Origin: Lactococcus fujiensis JCM 16395
GTDB lineage: Bacteria; Bacillota; Bacilli; Lactobacillales; Streptococcaceae
Direction of reading: 5' to 3'
DNA length: 64,000 bases
NCBI RefSeq assembly: GCF_002441655.1
Contig: NZ_JXJU01000001.1
Span: forward strand, 340,766 to 404,765
Shown in pieces: positions 54,176 to 63,870 of the stretch. A model generated the notes under the pieces. It was not told the origin of the DNA and ran no database searches. It worked only from the letters and a program-made list of their open reading frames with translations. The translations under genes were made by a program, and so were the position numbers. The first letter of the stretch is position 1. Each line of letters begins with the position of its first letter.

Positions 54176-55612
54176 ATGAAAATAGAAAGTCGCCGTAAAG
54201 GTTCTTGCACAACAATTTTAGTCGGTAGAAAAGCATCTTTGGATGGGTCAACGATTATTGCACGAAACGATGATGGACATGAAGCACTAGATCCACAACG
54301 TTTTGTTCTTGTTAGCCCGGAGGAGCAACCACGTCATTATAAAGCAGTACTTTCAGCTCTCGAATTAGATCTACCAGAAAACCCATTGTCTTACACGTCA
54401 ACACCCAATGCTGTTTTGACCGAAGGAATCTGGCCAGCTGCGGGGATTAATAGTGAAAATGTTGCCATGTCAGCAACAGAAACAATCACAACGAATCCAC
54501 GTATTTTAGGGATTGACCCATATGTTGCAGATGGGATCGGTGAAGAAGACATTGTCACACTTGTTTTGCCTTATATTCATTCTGCGCGTGAAGGAGTTAC
54601 GCGTTTAGGTGAGTTGTTGACAACTTATGGAACCTACGAGCCCAATGGGATTGCCTTCGCTGACAATAAAGAGGTGTGGTGGCTAGAAACAATCGGTGGT
54701 CATCATTGGGCTGCTGTTCGTATTCCCGATGATTCTTACGTTGTTGCACCTAATCGCATGAATATTGATGCTTTCGATTTTGAAAGTAATGATACCCTCT
54801 GCTCTTCCGATTTGAAAGCAATGATTGAAGAATATCATTTGAATCCCGATGATTTGGGTGGCTATGAAACCCATTATAATTTGCGACATATTTTTGGTTC
54901 AAGTTCAATTAAAGATACAGTCTATAATAATCCACGTGTTTGGTACGGTCAAAATTATTTAGGTACACCATCTGGTGATCCACAAAGTGCGGATATGCCA
55001 TTCATTTGCGAAGCGACTCGTAAAATCTCAATCGAAGATGTTAAATTTGTCCTCTCTAGCCATTTTGAAAATACAAAATATGACGTCTATGGCACGACAA
55101 ATACAAAAGAAGAGGGCGAGCTATTCCGTCCAATCGGTATTAACCGGAATCATTCCGTCCATATTTTACAAGTGAGAAATAATGTGCCCAAAGAAGTTGC
55201 TGGCGTTCACTGGTTGGCTTTCGGTGCAAATACTTTCAATCATGTGGTGCCATTTTACACGAATATTACTGACACCCCTGCCTGCTATCGTGATGCTAGG
55301 GCAGAGTATGACCCAACAAATATGTACTGGTTGAGCGCTACAACAGCAGTATTAGGAGATGCCAATTACAACCTGTTTGTTGACTTGCGTGATACTTTCG
55401 CATTGAATACAATGGCTAAATTCCATGAAATTCAAAATCAGACAGATAAAAATCTTGAAAATCTACCAAAAGATACAGACATCAGAACTTATTTAACAGA
55501 GGCAAATGAAAAACTAGCGCAAATCGCTTTTTCTGCACAAAATGAACTGCTTGGTCGAATGGTCATTCTAGGTTCAGCAAATATGAAGCTTCGCTATGAT
55601 TTCAATGACTAA
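54176..55612 (+). CDS. pepDA: Dipeptidase, peptidase family C69 (PepD)
   Basis: A 478-residue Ntn-hydrolase dipeptidase of the C69 family. The nucleophilic Cys is at position 11 ([11 protein letters not shown]), unprocessed or after removal of a short N-terminal stretch, followed by [18 protein letters not shown] and [14 protein letters not shown]. It cleaves dipeptides in the cytoplasm, as PepDA of L. lactis and L. helveticus. AAGGAG overlaps the cca end. A terminator follows. Confidence 0.93.
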   Translation: MKIESRRKGSCTTILVGRKASLDGSTIIARNDDGHEALDPQRFVLVSPEEQPRHYKAVLSALELDLPENPLSYTSTPNAVLTEGIWPAAGINSENVAMSATETITTNPRILGIDPYVADGIGEEDIVTLVLPYIHSAREGVTRLGELLTTYGTYEPNGIAFADNKEVWWLETIGGHHWAAVRIPDDSYVVAPNRMNIDAFDFESNDTLCSSDLKAMIEEYHLNPDDLGGYETHYNLRHIFGSSSIKDTVYNNPRVWYGQNYLGTPSGDPQSADMPFICEATRKISIEDVKFVLSSHFENTKYDVYGTTNTKEEGELFRPIGINRNHSVHILQVRNNVPKEVAGVHWLAFGANTFNHVVPFYTNITDTPACYRDARAEYDPTNMYWLSATTAVLGDANYNLFVDLRDTFALNTMAKFHEIQNQTDKNLENLPKDTDIRTYLTEANEKLAQIAFSAQNELLGRMVILGSANMKLRYDFND

Positions 55613-55618
55613 AAAAAT

Positions 55619-55650
55619 AAAAAAACATGCGTGCATGTTTTTTATTTTTA
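55619..55650 (+). terminator. Intrinsic terminator after pepD
   Basis: AAAACATGC-GT-GCATGTTTT with further T run. Confidence 0.82.
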
Positions 55651-55733
55651 GATACCCTTTTCCACATTAATAATATGTTAAAATAGGAGTATTGTATTAA
55701 AAATTTATTTTGGAATGAAGGACTTCTCTATTT

Positions 55734-57206
55734 ATGAAAATTAAAGGAAGGTTTGCGATACTTGCAGCAATATTTCTCGCAACATTTATGACCTCTGTCG
55801 AAGTGACAATTGTTACGACAGCCATGCCTACAATTATCTCAGAATTACATGGGCTTGAAATACAAAGCTGGGTTTTTGCTGTTTATCTCTTGATTTCCGC
55901 AATTACAACACCGCTATACGGAAAATTGTCAGATGCAATAGGACGTAAAAATATTTTTATTTTTGGCTTGGCATTGTTCATCATTGGGTCATTTTTGTGT
56001 GGTTTAGCGCCAGATATGTTAACCCTAATCATTTTCCGCCTGATTCAAGGGATAGGTGCCGGAGCAATTATGCCTTTGACATTTACAATAATTGCCGATT
56101 TATTTTCATTTGAAGAAAGAGCGAATATTCTCGCTTTCAATAACACGGCATGGGCTATTTCTGCCTTGGCTGGCCCTCTTTTGGGAGGTTGGATTGTTGA
56201 CACACTAAGCTGGCATTGGGTCTTTTTCATTAATGTTCCTCTGGGACTTTTGACGATCGCATTGACCGCGTGGGGCTACCATGATCACCATAAAAAAACG
56301 AGCCAAATCAATATGGATTGGTCGGGAATTGCATCCTTATCTGTTCTCCTCCTTTCTTTGCTCATGATTTTTCAAGAGCTTGGCGCAAGTCGAATTAATT
56401 GGCTTTGGGAACTAATTTTGGTTCTTGTTTTCTTCGCTTCAACCTACTGGTTCATTCGGGCAGAGAAAAAGGCAAAAGATCCTATTTTTCAAATCGAAAT
56501 GTTTAAAAATCGAACCTTTTCCATTCAAATCATGGTTTCTTTGCTCTTATCAGGTGCACTTATTGGTTACAACATTTATTTCCCCATATGGCTTCAAGCG
56601 ATTTATCGCGTCCCTGCTTTTTTGGCCGGTTTAACGTTAACGCCAAGCTCAGTCATGTGGATGGTATCCGGCTTTTTTGTCGGCTGGCTCATGAAAAAAT
56701 TCAAAACAAAACAACTTTTCTTGTTGATTAGTGGAATTTTGACTTTACTCAGCCTTCCACTTGTTTTTGCAAGTGTGACTTTCCCAATGTTTTATTTCTA
56801 TCTCATCGCTGGATTGATGGGCGCATGTATGGGGATAATATTGACGATGTCAACGTTAATTGCACAAAATTTGGTCCCTAAAGAAAACATTGGACTCGCG
56901 AGTTCAATGATTGTATTAGGGAGGACACTTGGACAGGCCATGATGACAGGAATATTTGGCTTAGCTTTCTCACTGGGAATTAATTCTGGCCTCACTAACC
57001 ATCAGGAGTTAAACTTTCAACAAGTCAACGAATTTATTAGTTCCAGTACAGCGTCAGAAGTTCCGATAAGATTGAAGAACCTATTGGACCAAGTTGTACT
57101 CGGAGCTATTCATTCAGTCTTTTGGATTGTGACATCTCTATGTTTATTAACGTTAATTGTTTGTTGTTTTGAAAAACAAGGGTCAAAAAGGGACATAAAA
57201 GAATAA
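55734..57206 (+). CDS. MFS drug-efflux-type transporter (DHA2, 14 helices)
   Basis: A 490-residue major facilitator protein of the 14-helix drug:proton antiporter group. Helix 1 motif TSVEVTIVTTAMPTI, the loop 2-3 motif GKLSDAIGRKN and the helix 5 antiporter motif GPLLGGWIVD are visible. It is likely to export cationic or amphipathic toxic compounds. No regulator gene is adjacent. TGT-TAAAAT near 55676-55684 may be its promoter and GAAGGA lies before the start. Confidence 0.9.
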   Translation: MKIKGRFAILAAIFLATFMTSVEVTIVTTAMPTIISELHGLEIQSWVFAVYLLISAITTPLYGKLSDAIGRKNIFIFGLALFIIGSFLCGLAPDMLTLIIFRLIQGIGAGAIMPLTFTIIADLFSFEERANILAFNNTAWAISALAGPLLGGWIVDTLSWHWVFFINVPLGLLTIALTAWGYHDHHKKTSQINMDWSGIASLSVLLLSLLMIFQELGASRINWLWELILVLVFFASTYWFIRAEKKAKDPIFQIEMFKNRTFSIQIMVSLLLSGALIGYNIYFPIWLQAIYRVPAFLAGLTLTPSSVMWMVSGFFVGWLMKKFKTKQLFLLISGILTLLSLPLVFASVTFPMFYFYLIAGLMGACMGIILTMSTLIAQNLVPKENIGLASSMIVLGRTLGQAMMTGIFGLAFSLGINSGLTNHQELNFQQVNEFISSSTASEVPIRLKNLLDQVVLGAIHSVFWIVTSLCLLTLIVCCFEKQGSKRDIKE

Positions 57207-57227
57207 ATTAAAAAATTCCTTATAGAA

Positions 57228-57257
57228 AAAAGTCTGTCCGTTCTGACAGGCTTTTTA
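57228..57257 (+). terminator. Intrinsic terminator after the MFS gene
   Basis: AAAGTCTGTC/GACAGGCTTT stem (one G-U) and T run. Confidence 0.82.
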
Positions 57258-57309
57258 TGATATAATTAAGTCTAGATTGTATCGAAATTAGAATTGGACA
57301 AAATAGAAA

Positions 57310-59187
57310 ATGGCAGATTTTATTGCACAAAATTTAACTAAAAGTGTTGGCGAAAAGATGGTTTTTGATGGCGTAAATTTCATCATTCATGATCTAGATC
57401 GGATAGGTCTGCTCGGTGTGAATGGAACTGGTAAGACGACTCTCTTAAACGTTATTGCGGGACAGTCGGGCTTTGATGGCGATGTTTCTCCCTTTGATAA
57501 GCCTACAAATTTTACGTTTACTTATTTGACTCAGGAACCTGATTTTGATGATGAATCAACCATTTTGGATGCTGTATTAGATGACCAGTTGCCACAAATG
57601 CGAGCGATTAAAGCGTATGAGTTAATCTTGTCCGAACTGACTGAAGAGAAGATGCAAGCTTTTGAAAAAATCCAAGCTGATATGGATCGCCTTGATGCGT
57701 GGAATGTGGAAGCGGACGTCAAAACAGTGCTGACGAAATTAAATTTGCCTGATCCAACGACAAAAATTGGGACACTTTCTGGAGGTCAAATGCGTCGAGT
57801 ACAATTAGCTCAAGCTTTGGTTAATCCCTCTGACTTACTTTTACTCGATGAACCTACCAATCATTTAGATGTCGAAACGATTGCCTGGTTACAAAACTAT
57901 TTAAAGAATGCAAAACGAACTGTCCTTTTTGTTACACACGATCGCTATTTTTTAGATCAAGTTGCCACACGAATTTTTGAATTAGACCATGCTCAGCTTA
58001 AAGAATATCAAGGAAATTATCAAGATTATTTAGCAAAAAAAGCTGATGATGAAGAACGTGATGCAGCGAGTAGCCACAAAGCAAAACAACTCTACAAATC
58101 AGAATTAGTCTGGATACGCAAATCACCGCAAGCCAGAGGAACCAAACAGCAAGCCCGTATTTCACGTTTTGAAGACTTGAAGGACAGTTTAAAAACGGAA
58201 AAAGCTTTGGGCGATTTAGACATGAATATCGCGAGTCAAAGGCTTGGAAAGAAAGTCATTGAATTTAAAGCCGCTGGTTTTGCCTTTCCTGACCGAGAAA
58301 TTTTTAGTGATTTCAACCTCATCGTAAAACCACATGCTAGAATTGGGATTGTCGGAGATAACGGTGTCGGAAAGTCAACGCTCTTAAACATTATTGACCA
58401 TGAATTAGAACTGACGTCTGGCCAACTTGAAATTGGTGAAACTGTCAATATTGGTTATTTTAGCCAGGAAGTTCGAGGGCTTGATGAAAGTAAGCGAATG
58501 ATTAATTTTCTCGAGGAAACGGCAGCAGCAGCGCACAATACCTCTGGTGAAAACATTTCAGTGGTCAATTTGCTTGAACAATTCTTATTCCCAAGAAGTA
58601 CACATGGGACACTCATATCCAAGTTGTCTGGTGGCGAAAAAAAGAGACTTTACTTATTGAAAATTTTACTTTTACAGCCCAATGTTTTATTACTGGACGA
58701 ACCTACGAATGATTTAGATATTGCTACTCTAACTGTTCTTGAAAATTTCTTAGCTCAATTTCCTGGTGCAGTCCTAACAGTTTCTCACGACCGATATTTT
58801 CAAGATAAGGTTTCGAGGGAGTTACTTGCCTTCGAAAACCAAAAGATTGAACACTATTTTGGGGCCTACAGTGATTATTTATCGGTCAAAGCGCAAGAAA
58901 ATTCTGCTGTCATTCCTGATAAAGGTGACAAAGAGCCGGTCGGTTCTTTGTCACCAGAAAAAAAAGATGCCAAACCCAAATTGACATACATGGAAAAGAA
59001 AGAATGGGAATCGATCGAAGATGATATTGCTTTGCTCGAAAATCGAATTGAAGAAATAGATACAGAGATGAACTTAAATGGTTCAAATACAGAGCTTTTG
59101 CTCAAATTACAAGACGAACTCGACGAGACGACCAAACAACTCGAAATAAAATACGAACGTTGGGAATACCTGAGCGAACGTGTTTAA
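57310..59187 (+). CDS. ABC-F family ATPase (Uup-like)
   Basis: A 625-residue soluble protein with two ABC domains and no membrane part: Walker A GVNGTGKTTL, LSGGQMRRVQLAQAL and DEPTNHLDVETIAWL in the first; [22 protein letters not shown] and DEPTNDLDIATL in the second. The inter-domain linker is charged and a C-terminal coiled coil (ENRIEEIDTEMN) fits Uup. ABC-F proteins act on the ribosome or on DNA repair intermediates. TGA-TATAAT lies about 45 nt upstream. Whether it gives antibiotic resistance cannot be told. Confidence 0.92.
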   Translation: MADFIAQNLTKSVGEKMVFDGVNFIIHDLDRIGLLGVNGTGKTTLLNVIAGQSGFDGDVSPFDKPTNFTFTYLTQEPDFDDESTILDAVLDDQLPQMRAIKAYELILSELTEEKMQAFEKIQADMDRLDAWNVEADVKTVLTKLNLPDPTTKIGTLSGGQMRRVQLAQALVNPSDLLLLDEPTNHLDVETIAWLQNYLKNAKRTVLFVTHDRYFLDQVATRIFELDHAQLKEYQGNYQDYLAKKADDEERDAASSHKAKQLYKSELVWIRKSPQARGTKQQARISRFEDLKDSLKTEKALGDLDMNIASQRLGKKVIEFKAAGFAFPDREIFSDFNLIVKPHARIGIVGDNGVGKSTLLNIIDHELELTSGQLEIGETVNIGYFSQEVRGLDESKRMINFLEETAAAAHNTSGENISVVNLLEQFLFPRSTHGTLISKLSGGEKKRLYLLKILLLQPNVLLLDEPTNDLDIATLTVLENFLAQFPGAVLTVSHDRYFQDKVSRELLAFENQKIEHYFGAYSDYLSVKAQENSAVIPDKGDKEPVGSLSPEKKDAKPKLTYMEKKEWESIEDDIALLENRIEEIDTEMNLNGSNTELLLKLQDELDETTKQLEIKYERWEYLSERV

Positions 59188-59191
59188 AACA

Positions 59192-59217
59192 AAAAAACGC
59201 GACATGCGTTTTTTTTA
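59192..59217. terminator. Bidirectional terminator between ABC-F gene and msrA
   Basis: AAAAACGC-GACAT-GCGTTTTT with A and T runs on both sides. Confidence 0.85.
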
Positions 59218-59745
59218 TAAATGAAATTTAGCTTTAAATTTTTTCATTGCTAAGTAGCGATTCCTAGCCTTATGCATGGCTTCCGCCCGTTTTGGATTCT
59301 TCTTATAAAAATCTTGGTGATATTCTTCGGCTGGCCAAAAAGCTTGACTGTCTTCAATCGGGACAACAATTGGTTTAGTCCAAAGGTGAGTCGCTTCCAG
59401 ATCAGCCTTACTTTTCTCAGCAATGACACGTTGTTCAGCATTCTCAACAAAAATGACTGGACGATAATTTGAACCGCGATCGTAAATTTGACCGTCGGCA
59501 TCAGTTGGATCAATCAATGACCAATAAATATCAAGCAAGTCTTGATAAGAAATATGTTCAGGGTCAAACAGGATTTCAACTGCTTCAGTATGACCGGTAT
59601 ATTTGCCTGATACTTGGTCGTATGTTGGGTCATCAATGTGACCACCAGTATAACCACTCGTTACCGAAATAATACCTTCTTTTTCCTCAAAGGGTTCGAC
59701 CATGCACCAAAAACATCCTCCGGCAAATATTGCTTTTTCAATCAT
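59215..59745 (-). CDS. msrA: Peptide methionine-S-sulfoxide reductase MsrA
   Basis: MsrA reduces the S form of methionine sulfoxide in proteins. The catalytic Cys11 is in [44 protein letters not shown] and [14 protein letters not shown] complete the family pattern. At 176 residues it is full length, and no MsrB domain is fused. AGGTG precedes the ATG on the minus strand. It is convergent with the ABC-F gene. Confidence 0.96.
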   Translation of the reverse strand: MIEKAIFAGGCFWCMVEPFEEKEGIISVTSGYTGGHIDDPTYDQVSGKYTGHTEAVEILFDPEHISYQDLLDIYWSLIDPTDADGQIYDRGSNYRPVIFVENAEQRVIAEKSKADLEATHLWTKPIVVPIEDSQAFWPAEEYHQDFYKKNPKRAEAMHKARNRYLAMKKFKAKFHL

Positions 59746-59917
59746 TTTATCACCTCATTTTAATTTAATTATAGCATGCTTAAATAGAATCAAAGCAAAA
59801 CTTTACTTTTACTGGTCAATCAAATCTAGAGAATTTGGAACAAAGGTAATTACATCATATTCATTAATACAAAAGTCCAGCATATAAGTTAACAAAAAAG
59901 CGACATTAAAATTTTTC

Positions 59918-59926
59918 TGCTATAAT
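59918..59926 (+). promoter_or_regulatory. Immunity gene extended -10 promoter, leaderless arrangement
   Basis: TGC-TATAAT (-10 at 59921-59926), six bases, then ATG at 59933. Confidence 0.72.
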
Positions 59927-59932
59927 TCAATC

Positions 59933-60199
59933 ATGGAAAAGTTAGATAAGATTCAGATATTAAATGAGTTATACAATCTCATTTTAGATAAACACATTCG
60001 GACATACGAGCGTCAATGTTTACTCAAGGCTAAAAATCAAATTGAAGCAGGTGACGGAGTAAAAAATACATTAGCAGAATTAGAAGCAACTTTGCGCCCC
60101 CTTGCATTAAGATATAATTTAACTCCCAAGGTAACCACTTTTTATCAACAGATTGCCAGAGATGGTTTATTTGCACCAGGAGTGGGCAAAATTTTGTGA
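59933..60199 (+). CDS. Bacteriocin immunity protein, enterocin A immunity-like
   Basis: An 88-residue, mainly helical protein that fits the EntA_Immun family: LNELYNLILDKHIRTYERQCLLKAKNQIE, then the four-helix bundle tail LRPLALRYNLTPKVTTFYQQIA. Such cytoplasmic proteins protect against pediocin-like bacteriocins acting through the mannose PTS. No bacteriocin structural gene is seen in the window, so it is an orphan immunity gene. No ribosome binding site; the ATG is 6 nt after the -10 box. Confidence 0.85.
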   Translation: MEKLDKIQILNELYNLILDKHIRTYERQCLLKAKNQIEAGDGVKNTLAELEATLRPLALRYNLTPKVTTFYQQIARDGLFAPGVGKIL

Positions 60200-60225
60200 T
60201 ATAATTAATTCAGTGTAAATTTACA
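60196..60225 (+). promoter_or_regulatory. thyA -10 region and palindrome
   Basis: TGA-TATAAT overlaps the end of the immunity gene (near 60197-60205), followed by the perfect palindrome TGTAAATTTACA (60214-60225) at or just after the start site. Confidence 0.55.
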
Positions 60226-60283
60226 GAACCAGATTTAATGATTAATTAGAGTTGGTATATTTTAAAATTAGAAAGCAAAGGAA

Positions 60284-61126
60284 ATGACTTACGCAGACAC
60301 AATTTTTAAACAAAATATAAGCAATATTCTCGATAATGGCGTTTTTTCTGAACAGGCTCGTCCTAAATATAAAAATGGAAAAACGGCAAATAGCAAGTAC
60401 ATAACGGGAAGTTTTGCGACTTATGATTTGCAAAAAGGACAATTTCCAATTACCACGTTGAGAAGGATTCCAATAAAGACGGCCATCAAAGAATTAATGT
60501 GGATTTATCAAGACCAAACCAGTGATCTTGGTGTTTTAAAAGAAAAGTATGCGGTCAATTACTGGGATGAATGGGAAGTGGCTAATAGTGGAACTATTGG
60601 ACAGCGGTATGGAGCAACGGTTAAAAAATATCAAATTATTAACAAATTGCTCGATGGTTTAGCGAAAAACCCATGGAATAGACGAAATATTATTAACCTT
60701 TGGCAATATGAGGACTTTGAAGAAACTGAAGGCCTCCTGCCTTGTGCCTTCCAAACAATGTTTGATGTTCGCCGTGGGGCTGATGGTGAAATTTATCTTG
60801 ATGCCACACTGATACAACGGTCGAATGATATGCTTGTTGCTCACCATATCAACGCCATGCAGTACGTCGCCTTACAAATGATGATTGCTAAACATTTTTC
60901 ATGGAAAGTGGGCAAATTCTTTTATTTCATTAATAATTTGCATATTTATGATAACCAATTTGAACAAGCGAATGAACTTTTGAATCGTCAGGCAAACGCT
61001 ATTGAACCGGAATTGCGATTAAATGTTGCTGATGGGACTAATTTCTTTGACATTAAACCAGAAGATTTTGAATTGGTTAATTACGAACCTGTTCAACCAC
61101 AACTTAAATTTGATTTGGCGATATAA
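60284..61126 (+). CDS. thyA: Thymidylate synthase
   Basis: ThyA methylates dUMP to dTMP with methylene-tetrahydrofolate. The nucleophilic Cys is in [16 protein letters not shown], with [29 protein letters not shown] and [16 protein letters not shown] in conserved order. At 280 residues it is the short form typical of lactococci. AAAGGAAA precedes the ATG. An oxidoreductase gene and a HAD nucleotidase gene follow at 3- and 1-nt spacing, forming a unit. Confidence 0.97.
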   Translation: MTYADTIFKQNISNILDNGVFSEQARPKYKNGKTANSKYITGSFATYDLQKGQFPITTLRRIPIKTAIKELMWIYQDQTSDLGVLKEKYAVNYWDEWEVANSGTIGQRYGATVKKYQIINKLLDGLAKNPWNRRNIINLWQYEDFEETEGLLPCAFQTMFDVRRGADGEIYLDATLIQRSNDMLVAHHINAMQYVALQMMIAKHFSWKVGKFFYFINNLHIYDNQFEQANELLNRQANAIEPELRLNVADGTNFFDIKPEDFELVNYEPVQPQLKFDLAI

Positions 61127-61129
61127 GAT

Positions 61130-62086
61130 ATGAAAGCATTGTATTTTAATGATTTTGGCAGTGTCGGGCAGCTGATTTATGGAGATTTGCCTCGACCAAT
61201 GAGAAAAGAAGGCGAAGTCCTTGTTCAGACGGCATTTATCGGTTTAAACTTTGCGGATATTTACAGACGTCGAGGAACTTATCATATTGAACCCCATCGC
61301 CCCTATATTAATGGTTACGAGGGATCAGGAATAATTGTGGAGGCTGATGATGCAAACATCGTTGGTCAAAAGGTACTGTTCGTGGATTGTCCCTTAGCAA
61401 ATGCTGAATTGGTAGCTGTCCCTCTTGAAAAAATTATTTTTTTACCCGATGAAATCAGTCTCAAACTAGCCGCAAGCATTGGCCTCCAAGGGCTAACTGC
61501 TGATTTTTTAGCACATGATTTGGGTCAAAATAAGAGTGGAGATAAAGTTTTTGTCACAGGGATTTCAGGCGGTGTTGGACAATTACTCGCACAAATTTTA
61601 TTGGCAGATGGCGTAGAGGTTTCTGGGTCAGCTTCACTTAATAAACAAAATGTCGCCCGTTCTTTTGGTGTGAATCAATTGTTTAACAGTCGGACAAATG
61701 ATTGGGTTGAGCGTGAGAAGAATCAGTTTGATACCGTTTTTGATGGGGTTGGTTCAACTATAAACCAATCATTAGATTTAGTGAAACATCGAGGAAAAGT
61801 TGTCTTTTTTGGAATGGCGGGAGGAAATCCCCCACTCATCAATCCTGTTGACTTAATGGCTGAGTCAAAATCAGTAATGACAGGCGACTTGTGGGACTAT
61901 TTGACTTCTTTTGAAGAACGAGAACGTAGAGCACGTCGCCTATTTAGTTATATTACCAGCGGTAAAATTCAATTGACGGAACCGACCGTTTTCGAATTAG
62001 CAGATGGGCAAGCCGCGCATGAATTCCTAGAAACAGGAAAAAACATAGGGAAAATTTTGTTTGTAACAGAAAATATAAAGGATTGA
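61130..62086 (+). CDS. Zinc-independent alcohol dehydrogenase-like oxidoreductase (quinone reductase family)
   Basis: A 318-residue medium-chain dehydrogenase/reductase: MKALYFNDFGSVGQLIY start, GLNFADIYRRRGTYHIEPHRPYINGYEGSGIIVEA, nucleotide-binding VFVTGISGGVGQLLAQI and VVFFGMAGGNPP. The structural and catalytic zinc ligands are missing, as in NADPH:quinone oxidoreductases. It follows thyA by 3 nt and is 1 nt ahead of the HAD gene. Likely substrates are quinones or enones; not determined. Confidence 0.9.
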   Translation: MKALYFNDFGSVGQLIYGDLPRPMRKEGEVLVQTAFIGLNFADIYRRRGTYHIEPHRPYINGYEGSGIIVEADDANIVGQKVLFVDCPLANAELVAVPLEKIIFLPDEISLKLAASIGLQGLTADFLAHDLGQNKSGDKVFVTGISGGVGQLLAQILLADGVEVSGSASLNKQNVARSFGVNQLFNSRTNDWVEREKNQFDTVFDGVGSTINQSLDLVKHRGKVVFFGMAGGNPPLINPVDLMAESKSVMTGDLWDYLTSFEERERRARRLFSYITSGKIQLTEPTVFELADGQAAHEFLETGKNIGKILFVTENIKD

Positions 62087-62087
62087 T

Positions 62088-62777
62088 ATGACCATATTAT
62101 TATTTGACATTGATAACACACTTTTAAATTTTGATCGTGCGGAAGAAGTAGCACTTGGAAAGATTTTTGAACATTACAATATTGAAGACAATGATGTAAA
62201 TCGAAGCATCTATTCCCGTGAGAATAAAGCACTATGGCGAAGTCATGAAGCAGGAGAAATAAGCAGAGCAGAATTGTTATCCACTCGATTTGTCAAAGCT
62301 TTTGAAGCGATGAAAATAACCACTCCTTATGACGGCCACCAAGTTGATGTGGATTATCAATACTACTTGTCTCAGGGACACGAAATGATGGAACATGCTC
62401 AAGAGCTACTTGATGAATTGTCAAAAACACCTGCTCGTCTTTACATTGTTTCAAATGGGACTTCAAAAGTTTCACGCCCTCGAATCATTGAATCTGGGAT
62501 TACCCCTTATTTTGATGAAATATTCATCAGTGAAGAAGTTGGAGCACATAAGCCCTCTCTTGCTTTTTTTGATTATGTTTTAAATCATATTAAAACTGAC
62601 GAAAATGAAGAAATTACAATTATTGGTGATTCATTAACGACAGATATTCAAGGTGGAAATAATGCCGGTATCCATACGATTTGGTACAATCCCAAACACC
62701 TTTCTGTCAGCACTGACAGCATACCTGAGTATGAAATTTCTGATTTATTGGATGTTTTATCAGTTGTTAATCTATAA
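62088..62777 (+). CDS. HAD-family noncanonical pyrimidine nucleotidase, YjjG type
   Basis: A 229-residue HAD protein of the YjjG/TIGR02254 group: motif I LFDIDNTLLNFDRAE, motif II IVSNGTSKVSRPRI, Lys in GAHKPSLAFFDYV and motif IV IIGDSLTTDIQGGNNAG. Known relatives remove phosphate from noncanonical or excess pyrimidine nucleotides such as dUMP. Its place behind thyA fits a house-cleaning role in thymidylate metabolism. The coding sequence contains the recurrent 16-bp palindrome at 62704-62719. Confidence 0.88.
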   Translation: MTILLFDIDNTLLNFDRAEEVALGKIFEHYNIEDNDVNRSIYSRENKALWRSHEAGEISRAELLSTRFVKAFEAMKITTPYDGHQVDVDYQYYLSQGHEMMEHAQELLDELSKTPARLYIVSNGTSKVSRPRIIESGITPYFDEIFISEEVGAHKPSLAFFDYVLNHIKTDENEEITIIGDSLTTDIQGGNNAGIHTIWYNPKHLSVSTDSIPEYEISDLLDVLSVVNL

Positions 62778-62787
62778 TAATCGAGTC

Positions 62788-62818
62788 AAGAAATACAATT
62801 GTATTTCTTTTTTTATTT
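62788..62818 (+). terminator. Intrinsic terminator after the thyA unit
   Basis: AAGAAATAC-AATT-GTATTTCTT with T run. Confidence 0.85.
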
Positions 62819-62891
62819 TCTTTTGTCTGATAAAATCTCATGAAAATTTTGATAAATTCTCATTCGAATGTAAAATATGGAGACTTCAAAG

Positions 62892-62900
62892 TGTTATAAT
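62892..62900 (+). promoter_or_regulatory. Extended -10 of the second DUF915 gene
   Basis: TGT-TATAAT (-10 at 62895-62900); no clear -35. Confidence 0.6.
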
Positions 62901-62928
62901 TCATACAGTTAAGAAAAAGGGGATGATC

Positions 62929-63855
62929 ATGAAGCGGAATCGAAAGAAAAAAATTAAAGCCATATTACCAATCTTTGTCCTCATTTTAATGGTCATAAGT
63001 TTTATCGGCGGTCATTTTACAGCTCAGAATGATACAAGAAAAGCTCAAGTAAAGCTAGAGTCAAGCACGAAAGCATCTTCTAGTGTCATTATTGGAAAAG
63101 CTCAACAATCAATTATGGTGCCCACGATCTATATTAACGGGTCCGGTGGCGATATCCGTCCAAGTCAGCACATCATTGATGGGATGTTTCCCAATAAAGC
63201 GACGGCGCCAGAAACTGGGCTGACGATTCTCGTTGACATTTCAAGAAACAACAAATTAACAGTGTCGGGGAAGATTTCTTCGACTGATAAAAATCCAATT
63301 GTCCAATTTGCTACCGTAAAAGGAACAGACGATGGTGAACTTTATTCAAAAGCATTAAAGGTGGCAATGGATTATTTAGTCAGTACTTACCATATTACGA
63401 AAATTAATATGGTTGGTTATTCATCAGGTGCTACGGGCGGCCTTTATTACATCTTGGATTACGGCAATGAATCCGATGCCCCTAAAGTGCAGGAATTTAT
63501 CTCACTTGATGGGGAATATAACAAAGAAAAAAATTTAGAAGCGGGAGAAACCTTACAAGACGTATTGACCTATGGACCAATATTAAAAACCAGCATGTAT
63601 CAATATATTGAAGATCGATATACAAAAATTGACCCAAATACAAAATTCTATCTCATGGAAGGAAATTGGAGCCTTGAAAAGCAGACAGATGAAGCGATTC
63701 CTTGGGCTGATACATTTTCAATCTACCACTTATTAGTAGCGAATAAAAATAATGTCAATATGTACCTTTATCCAACAAAATTACGGCACGGTTTAGTTCC
63801 TAAAGACCCATTGGTTGCCAATTACATCAAGAATATCTTGTATCCTACACTATAA
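62929..63855 (+). CDS. Membrane-anchored or secreted alpha/beta hydrolase, DUF915 family (second paralogue)
   Basis: A 308-residue protein with a lysine-rich N terminus, one hydrophobic segment (ILPIFVLILMVISFIGG) and an extracytoplasmic hydrolase domain: nucleophile Ser in MVGYSSGATGG, then FISLDGEYN and IPWADTFSIYHLLVANKN. It is a clear paralogue of the gene at 20395. The ATG at 62929 is 6 nt after AGGGG; a much longer frame from 62653 overlaps the HAD gene and is not real. It lies 15 nt before dltX, so it may share a transcript with the dlt operon and act on envelope polymers or lipids. Confidence 0.85.
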   Translation: MKRNRKKKIKAILPIFVLILMVISFIGGHFTAQNDTRKAQVKLESSTKASSSVIIGKAQQSIMVPTIYINGSGGDIRPSQHIIDGMFPNKATAPETGLTILVDISRNNKLTVSGKISSTDKNPIVQFATVKGTDDGELYSKALKVAMDYLVSTYHITKINMVGYSSGATGGLYYILDYGNESDAPKVQEFISLDGEYNKEKNLEAGETLQDVLTYGPILKTSMYQYIEDRYTKIDPNTKFYLMEGNWSLEKQTDEAIPWADTFSIYHLLVANKNNVNMYLYPTKLRHGLVPKDPLVANYIKNILYPTL

Positions 63856-63870
63856 GAAGAAGGAGAACTT

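Noticed and set aside
62653..62928. Long N-terminal extension of the second DUF915 hydrolase frame
   Set aside because: It overlaps the HAD gene, crosses a terminator and a promoter, and the AGGGG site fits the ATG at 62929.
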